Source of the DNA: Bradyrhizobium sp. BR13661
GTDB lineage: Bacteria; Pseudomonadota; Alphaproteobacteria; Rhizobiales; Xanthobacteraceae
DNA length: 64,000 bases
NCBI RefSeq assembly: GCF_029892425.1
Contig: NZ_JARXWB010000007.1
Span: forward strand, 186,001-250,000
Reading direction: 5' to 3'
The notes under the pieces are model-generated. The model had not been told where the DNA came from and did not search any database. It saw only the letters and a list, made by a program, of their open reading frames with translations. Below, piece by piece: positions 59,652-64,000 of this stretch. A program made the translations under genes and the position numbers. Positions within the stretch are counted from its first letter, which is position 1, and each line of letters starts with the position of its first letter.

Positions 59652-59835
59652 CATCACCGTCACCGCGACCTATAAGCCCGGCGAGCCCTTCTACACCGCT
59701 CCGCTCAATAGCGAATACCTTCAGGCTAAGCAGAAGCTCGGCGGGGATGTGGATCTGGTCCGCGCCACCTCGGATGGCATCCAGAACGATGGTAGCTATA
59801 CGCACCACAGCACATGGCGGGGACGCAATGCCTGA
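59644..59835 (+). CDS. Small phage hypothetical protein
   Basis: A 63-residue protein (MADITVTATYKPGEPFYTAPLN...), short and beta-like. GGAG lies 6 bases before the ATG and the gene overlaps both neighbours. The longer frame from 59566 would lie inside the preceding gene and is rejected. It could be a minor structural or decoration protein. Confidence 0.65.
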   Translation: MADITVTATYKPGEPFYTAPLNSEYLQAKQKLGGDVDLVRATSDGIQNDGSYTHHSTWRGRNA

Positions 59836-60157
59836 TATCCAGGATCACGTCGCGGCCGCTATCGCTCGGTGCGAGTCCAAGCCATTGCCCTTCGTTGAAT
59901 TGGACCCCGACAATCGGGACATCCCACGCTCTGCGTGGTCCGTGACCGAGACCGGCGACTATGAGGCCGACGTTACCAGGGGGCTTGTCTATGCAGAGGC
60001 GCTCATTCAGCACTCGAAGCGGTTCGGTTCGTTTCTGGGGCGCGGAGCGCTTGAGGCTGTGCTCCAGGAAGTGGTTCTGAGGGGCAAGGTCGGCCCGATC
60101 GAACAAGGTTTCCTCGGTCGCATCGCGATGGCCGCGATCGTGGCATCACAGAATTGA
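59828..60157 (+). CDS. Phage hypothetical protein
   Basis: A 109-residue protein starting at an ATG behind GGCGGGGACGCA and overlapping the previous stop. The N-terminal half is acidic (IARCESKPLPFVELDPDNRDIP), the C-terminal half more helical. No motif is recognised. Confidence 0.65.
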   Translation: MPDIQDHVAAAIARCESKPLPFVELDPDNRDIPRSAWSVTETGDYEADVTRGLVYAEALIQHSKRFGSFLGRGALEAVLQEVVLRGKVGPIEQGFLGRIAMAAIVASQN

Positions 60158-60168
60158 CGGAGGGCAAA

Positions 60169-60366
60169 GTGCCGGCATCACCTCTCGCGGCGGCCATGTT
60201 GGGGGCCAACAGCAGTGGCCTTGGTCTGCTGGATCATCCTATGGCGGCGCCAGACCTTCAGCTCGGCCAAGCGATGGTTCAGCAAGGGCTACCGACTGCG
60301 CCGGCGTCACCGCTGCAAGCATTGGCGCGCGTCGCGCTGACGTCTCTGCTGGCTTTGTTGGTATAA
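60169..60366 (+). CDS. Truncated duplicate of the N-terminus of the following phage gene
   Basis: A 65-residue protein with GTG start behind GGAGGGCAAA. It reads MPASPLAAAMLGANSSGLGLL and then DLQLGQAMVQQGLPTAPASPLQALARVA, almost the same plan as the first ~65 residues of the next protein (MATSPLVAALLGDSGANSAALMD ... MQLAQSLLTQGNSAAPASPLQALARVA). It ends with LTSLLALLV instead of continuing. It is either a decayed duplicate or a functional short paralogue. Confidence 0.65.
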   Translation: MPASPLAAAMLGANSSGLGLLDHPMAAPDLQLGQAMVQQGLPTAPASPLQALARVALTSLLALLV

Positions 60367-60377
60367 GGTAGGGCGAG

Positions 60378-61883
60378 ATGGCGACTTCTCCTCTGGTGGC
60401 AGCACTGCTTGGTGATAGTGGGGCAAATTCCGCAGCATTGATGGATCCTGCTGCGGCGGCCATTACGCCCGAGATGCAGCTGGCGCAATCGCTGCTGACC
60501 CAAGGCAACTCGGCGGCACCTGCTTCGCCCTTGCAGGCGCTCGCGCGTGTTGCGCAGACCGCGGCTGGCGGCTACTTGCAGCGCAGCGCTACGTCTGATC
60601 TTGCCAAGCTCTATGCGGGCGTTCCGGATAGTCTGAGCAGGGTGTTTCCGCCCGGCACGCCCATCGGCGACATGCTTGCGAGCGAGAATCCGCTGGTGCG
60701 GATGATGGGTGCGCGAAGCGCGGAAAAGGCCGCGCTTGTCAGCAGTGAGCCCTACACGACGCATGCCGGCGAGACGCGTCGGCAGGGCGCAAACACGATC
60801 GTGGAAGACACCAATCCGCAATCGAACGCGGGGAAAACGATCCAGGACGCCGCCAGATTGCAGGCCTCGGGCAATCCGGACGCCGCCAATGCCCTGACGT
60901 CCACCGTGCGCAAAGAAGCGCAGATCGGAGAAACCGGCGTGACGCCGCCTCCGATTCCATTGAACGGTCCGCGCCTCTCGGCGGCGCCCGTTCCGCCCAT
61001 GGGACTCCGAATTGCGCCGCCATCGCTCCAACCGCAAGTTCCAGCGCCGACGCCCGACCAAATGTCGGCCGCCAAGGAAAAGCTCGGGCAGAAGCTGCAG
61101 AAGGTTGCCGACGCTGGGATCACCAATCCGACGGCGACCGGACTCACCGATGTTCCGGCGCAGATTGCGGCGTCCAAGGGCATGCAGAAGGATGCCGAGA
61201 ATACAGCCGCAGCCAATGCAAAATACTATGACTCCCTGCACAAGGGCTTGTCTGGCTCTGCGATGATCTCGGCCCAGCAAAAGCAGAACCTTGATGTCTT
61301 GCGCCAGGTAGCGGCCTCGCCGAATTTCGTGCCCGGTACCGGCAGTGATGCCGCGCTGCAATTGCAGCGCATGGCCGCTCAATTCGGGATCAAGACGGAA
61401 GGTGCGGCACCTCGCGAAATCTTCAATCAGGTCGCTGCGCGCGTTCTGGCCGACCAGTTCTCCGGCATCAAGTCAATGGCTTCGGAAACGGGAGAGCAGG
61501 GCGGACGGATCTTCAAGCCGATGCTCGACCTGGAAGAAAAGGCCAACATCACGCCAGAGGACTCGCTCGCCGGCATCAAGGCGAAAATTGACCTGCTGGA
61601 TCGCGCCGGCAATTTGATGATGAAGTGGGGCGACAAGGCAGACGATTACATCAAGGAGCATGGCCGCCTCGATGCGGGTTTTGACAAGCAATTGCGCGCT
61701 GATATCGCCGCGGCGCGGGTTCCGGATGTTGTGCCGAAGGCAGCTGAAAAAGCATCGGCGAGTCCAGCTAAAGCCGGCGCTGCTGCGCCCCACCAAGATC
61801 CTGCGGTGCGCTACAAACAGCTGGTATCCGGCGGCATGACGAAAGAGCAGGCGTTCGCCAAGATGCATGCGGAAGGATACTGA
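60378..61883 (+). CDS. Large phage virion-type protein
   Basis: A 501-residue protein rich in Ala, Pro, Gln and Lys, mostly helical with Pro-rich linkers (APVPPMGLRIAPPSLQPQVPAPTP). The C-terminal region has SGGMTKEQAFAKMHAEGY, the end of a repeated short motif seen in phage and mobile-element proteins. It follows the truncated paralogue by 12 bases and leads directly into the next gene. It may be an internal virion or ejection protein, but no family is recognised. Confidence 0.6.
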   Translation: MATSPLVAALLGDSGANSAALMDPAAAAITPEMQLAQSLLTQGNSAAPASPLQALARVAQTAAGGYLQRSATSDLAKLYAGVPDSLSRVFPPGTPIGDMLASENPLVRMMGARSAEKAALVSSEPYTTHAGETRRQGANTIVEDTNPQSNAGKTIQDAARLQASGNPDAANALTSTVRKEAQIGETGVTPPPIPLNGPRLSAAPVPPMGLRIAPPSLQPQVPAPTPDQMSAAKEKLGQKLQKVADAGITNPTATGLTDVPAQIAASKGMQKDAENTAAANAKYYDSLHKGLSGSAMISAQQKQNLDVLRQVAASPNFVPGTGSDAALQLQRMAAQFGIKTEGAAPREIFNQVAARVLADQFSGIKSMASETGEQGGRIFKPMLDLEEKANITPEDSLAGIKAKIDLLDRAGNLMMKWGDKADDYIKEHGRLDAGFDKQLRADIAAARVPDVVPKAAEKASASPAKAGAAAPHQDPAVRYKQLVSGGMTKEQAFAKMHAEGY

Positions 61884-61884
61884 C

Positions 61885-63693
61885 GTGGCGGATGGCTTTG
61901 ATCCGGCTGAATTCGCTGACTTCAAAGGAAAGGCAGCCCCTTCAGCGTCGGCGCCGGCGGCCGACTTTAACCCAGACGAATTCGCAAGCTTCAAGACACA
62001 GCAGCCCGGAAAATCGGCTGACGCTGCGCCTGCCCAATTGTCGCGCGTCATCGGCGTGACGATGGAAGGCTATCCGATCTTTGAAGATCCCGCGCACACT
62101 GCGCAGATGATGAAGTATGTGACGGAGGGCTACAAGGAAGGCGGCAAGTCCTTCCTGCGCGGCCTGCGGGATCCGATTGATGCTGGCGCGCAATTACTGA
62201 CGAGGGGGCTTGAAGCGGTTGCGCCCGCGGGATCGTCCTTCGAAAACTTCATGCATGGCGAGCGCGAGCGCGTCGAGGGCATCAACAAGAAGGGCGAGGA
62301 GGAATATCAGGCGGCGCGGCAGTTCAAGGAGGTGCCGGATGTGGCGCGCGGAGTCGGCAACGTTGTAGCGACGGCTCCGCTCGCGGCTGCCGCACCTGGA
62401 GCGGCGGCCCCCGGCCTTGTCGCACGCATGGGGGCTGGTCTCATCGGCGGCGCGGAGGCCGGCGCGCTGCAGCCGGTGTTCAATACGGAGAATGATGATT
62501 TCTGGGCCCAGAAAGGTGTCCAGACCGGTACCGGTGCCGTCGGCGGCGCGGTTGCGCCGGCTGTCGTCAGCGGCGTGGCGCGGGTCGTGTCTCCCATTGC
62601 GTCGAAAGCCACCAGCCAGGCCCGGCAGTTGATGGATGCCGGGGTGACGCCAACCCCGGGTCAGATCCTGGGCGGCGGCGCCAATCGCGTCGAGGAGGCC
62701 GCCCAGAGTATTCCGGTCATTGGCGATGCCATCAAGTCGGCGCGCGGTCGCGCAGTGCAGGATTTCAATCGCGCTGCAGTCGATCAGGCGCTCCAGCCGA
62801 TCGGCGAAAAACTGGCGCCCGGCACGCCGCTCGGCCGCGAGGCGGTCGCGGAGATGCACGACAAGATCGGCGCGGCCTATGACAAGCTGCTGCCGCAACT
62901 AAAGGTGCAGGCAGACCAGCAATGGGTTGGCAACATGCGCAATCTGTTGCAGGGCGCGCAGGGCCTGACGCCCGATATGTCGAAGAAATTCGAAAACACG
63001 GTCCAGAACGTCATCCTGCGCAAGATGAGCCCGGCCGGAGGCATGACCGGCGAGAGCTTCAAGGAGGTCGAGAGCGAGCTCGGTAAGCTTGCCAAGGATT
63101 ATTCGACCAGCGCGCTCGCGAGCGAAAAAGAACTCGGCGGCGCCTTCCGGCAAGCGCAGGCGGAGATGCGTGATCTTCTGGTGCGCAGCAACCCTACGCA
63201 TGCTGCCGAACTGAAGAATATCAACCAAGCCTTCGGCAATGCTCTTCGGGTGGAAGGCGCCGCCGGCCGCATCGGCTCTGATCAGGGCGTGTTCACGCCG
63301 GCGCAGATGCTCTCTTCCGTCCGCCAGCTCGACCCCTCGATGCGCAAGGGCGCTTTTGCCCGCGGTGAGGCGCCGATGCAGGATCTGGCGGAAGCCGGAA
63401 AGGCGGTGCTTGGCAACAAGGTGCCGGATTCCGGGACGCCGTTCCGGTCGATGGCCGTTGCTGCGCCGACGCTGGCCGGCATGTATCTGGCAAGCCCGGC
63501 AGCGGCGATCGGGACTGGCATCGGCGGTGCGGGCGTCGTCGGGGCCTATAGTCGGCCCGGACAGTCGCTGCTGGCGTCCCTTTTGGCCTCGCGGCCGTCA
63601 GGAATGGGCGATGTGGCCGACCTGCTGCGGCGAGCGACGCCTGTTGCCACCACGCTGCCAGCCATTCTTGCGGCGAATCAATCGGGCTACTGA
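61885..63693 (+). CDS. Large phage protein, DNA-ejection-like candidate
   Basis: A 602-residue protein with GTG start after AAGGATACTGAC. It opens with two acidic linker repeats (FDPAEFADFKGK and FNPDEFASFKTQQ), then charged helical domains and a strongly Ala/Gly-rich hydrophobic stretch (APLAAAAPGAAAPGLVARMGAGLIGG). A second such stretch lies near the C-terminus (PSAAIGTGIGGAGVVGAYS). Such alternation resembles phage internal ejection proteins that cross the host membrane, but the assignment is inferred from composition only. Confidence 0.6.
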   Translation: MADGFDPAEFADFKGKAAPSASAPAADFNPDEFASFKTQQPGKSADAAPAQLSRVIGVTMEGYPIFEDPAHTAQMMKYVTEGYKEGGKSFLRGLRDPIDAGAQLLTRGLEAVAPAGSSFENFMHGERERVEGINKKGEEEYQAARQFKEVPDVARGVGNVVATAPLAAAAPGAAAPGLVARMGAGLIGGAEAGALQPVFNTENDDFWAQKGVQTGTGAVGGAVAPAVVSGVARVVSPIASKATSQARQLMDAGVTPTPGQILGGGANRVEEAAQSIPVIGDAIKSARGRAVQDFNRAAVDQALQPIGEKLAPGTPLGREAVAEMHDKIGAAYDKLLPQLKVQADQQWVGNMRNLLQGAQGLTPDMSKKFENTVQNVILRKMSPAGGMTGESFKEVESELGKLAKDYSTSALASEKELGGAFRQAQAEMRDLLVRSNPTHAAELKNINQAFGNALRVEGAAGRIGSDQGVFTPAQMLSSVRQLDPSMRKGAFARGEAPMQDLAEAGKAVLGNKVPDSGTPFRSMAVAAPTLAGMYLASPAAAIGTGIGGAGVVGAYSRPGQSLLASLLASRPSGMGDVADLLRRATPVATTLPAILAANQSGY

Positions 63694-63822
63694 GCGTCCC
63701 AGGAATAGGCCAACGGTCATTGGCCACTGCGGCTGCCGGGATCGCGGCGTGTTTCGCCACTTCGCAATCCATTGGCCCAGGGCCACGGACCCGGCGGCGA
63801 TCAGGATTCCTTCAATCATCAC
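63598..63822 (-). CDS. Doubtful small membrane-type ORF at the right edge
   Basis: An antisense frame reads MMIEGILIAAGSVALGQWIAKWRNTPRSRQ... with one hydrophobic segment. Its start overlaps the stop of a frame that enters from the window edge (TGATGATTGA), a pattern of coupled genes. Its second half overlaps the previous gene by 96 bases and is Arg-rich, which weakens the case. Confidence 0.25.
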   Translation of the reverse strand: MMIEGILIAAGSVALGQWIAKWRNTPRSRQPQWPMTVGLFLGRSVARLIRRKNGWQRGGNRRRSPQQVGHIAHS

Positions 63823-64000
63823 GGCATCTCAACGGGCTGGATTGGACGCGGACTCCACCGCATGGCGATTTATTGCGCTTGTGCAAAATATCAGAAGATC
63901 CAGTCCTTGTCGCAGGAACAAGAGTAGAATCCGAATCGCGCGGGGCTAGGCCGGCCAGCCGAAAGCCGATCACCACACTCGGTTGCCCCCGCAGCGTTGC
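63694..64000. other. Right-edge region without a firm gene
   Basis: After the last phage gene only short frames exist. A minus-strand frame stays open from base 64000 to a stop near 63817 but gives no recognisable protein. No tRNA, terminator or repeat is visible, and the element continues beyond the edge. Confidence 0.4.

Larger units (their letters stand above)
52668..64000. mobile_element. Left part of an integrated prophage-like element
   Basis: The left border is a 44-nt tRNA-Glu 3' fragment, followed by an integrase and then phage-type and unknown genes to the window edge. Base use looks less GC-rich than in the core genes, especially 55.6-57.5 kb. The right end and the intact tRNA are outside the window, so size is unknown. 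Confidence 0.8.

Noticed and set aside
1..64000. CRISPR arrays, rRNA genes and riboswitches
   Set aside because: No spaced direct repeats and no rRNA-like sequence were seen. The only structured leaders found are the two amino-acid attenuator candidates.

Overview
The window looks like chromosomal DNA of an alphaproteobacterium of the Bradyrhizobium / Nitrobacteraceae type. The reasons are the very GC-rich codon use with strong third-position bias, the aminotransferase-hom-glpX order with recJ further on, a class I PHA synthase, DUF3857/Sel1, HdeD, PrsW and PilZ proteins with this flavour, an Omp25/Omp31-like barrel, and GC-rich palindromic intergenic repeats. The species call is inference; no rRNA or intact tRNA is present.

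Layout. 1-5.9 kb: edge of an SDR gene, small membrane proteins, an outer-membrane barrel, ParE and a DedA protein. 6-10.6 kb: a secreted transglutaminase/Sel1 protein, then a paiB-like/argC operon whose promoter appears to drive a leaderless mRNA beginning with an arginine-run leader peptide and attenuator-like hairpins. 10.7-18.3 kb: a divergent carbamoyltransferase-like protein, MAPEG, PhaC, a lipoprotein, aminotransferase-hom-glpX. 18.4-29 kb: an accessory-looking catabolic block (HAD, GntR, enoyl-CoA hydratase, CoA transferase, TctCBA transporter, PdxA-like dehydrogenase, AraC, VOC, soluble chemotaxis-like protein) between glpX and recJ. 29.2-39.3 kb: recJ, SDR, class II aldolase, lytic transglycosylase, small proteins, a MarR/AhpD/cupin unit with two clear operator-like palindromes, an orphan amino-acid binding protein and an M23 peptidase. 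39.3-42.2 kb: efp divergent from epmA-epmB, the complete EF-P beta-lysylation set except for any hydroxylase. 42.2-52.7 kb: DAHP synthase preceded by an aromatic leader peptide (YFWYFSY) and a four-segment attenuator, then HdeD, PrsW, small ORFs, a desaturase, PilZ, and two envelope-glycan type genes.

52.67 kb to the right edge is the left part of an integrated prophage-like element. It starts with a 44-nt 3' fragment of tRNA-Glu(UUC), then a tyrosine integrase, membrane/coiled-coil genes, a protein with an internal Tat-like motif, an Xre regulator with a palindromic operator, a ribbon-helix-helix protein, a tail-fibre-like protein and a chain of overlapping virion-type hypothetical genes including a truncated N-terminal duplicate. 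The right end lies outside the window.

The most interesting signals are the two biosynthetic leader peptides (Arg run before paiB-argC; Tyr/Phe/Trp run before DAHP synthase). Each has a start codon that seems to sit at the transcription start, and each is followed by mutually exclusive hairpins.
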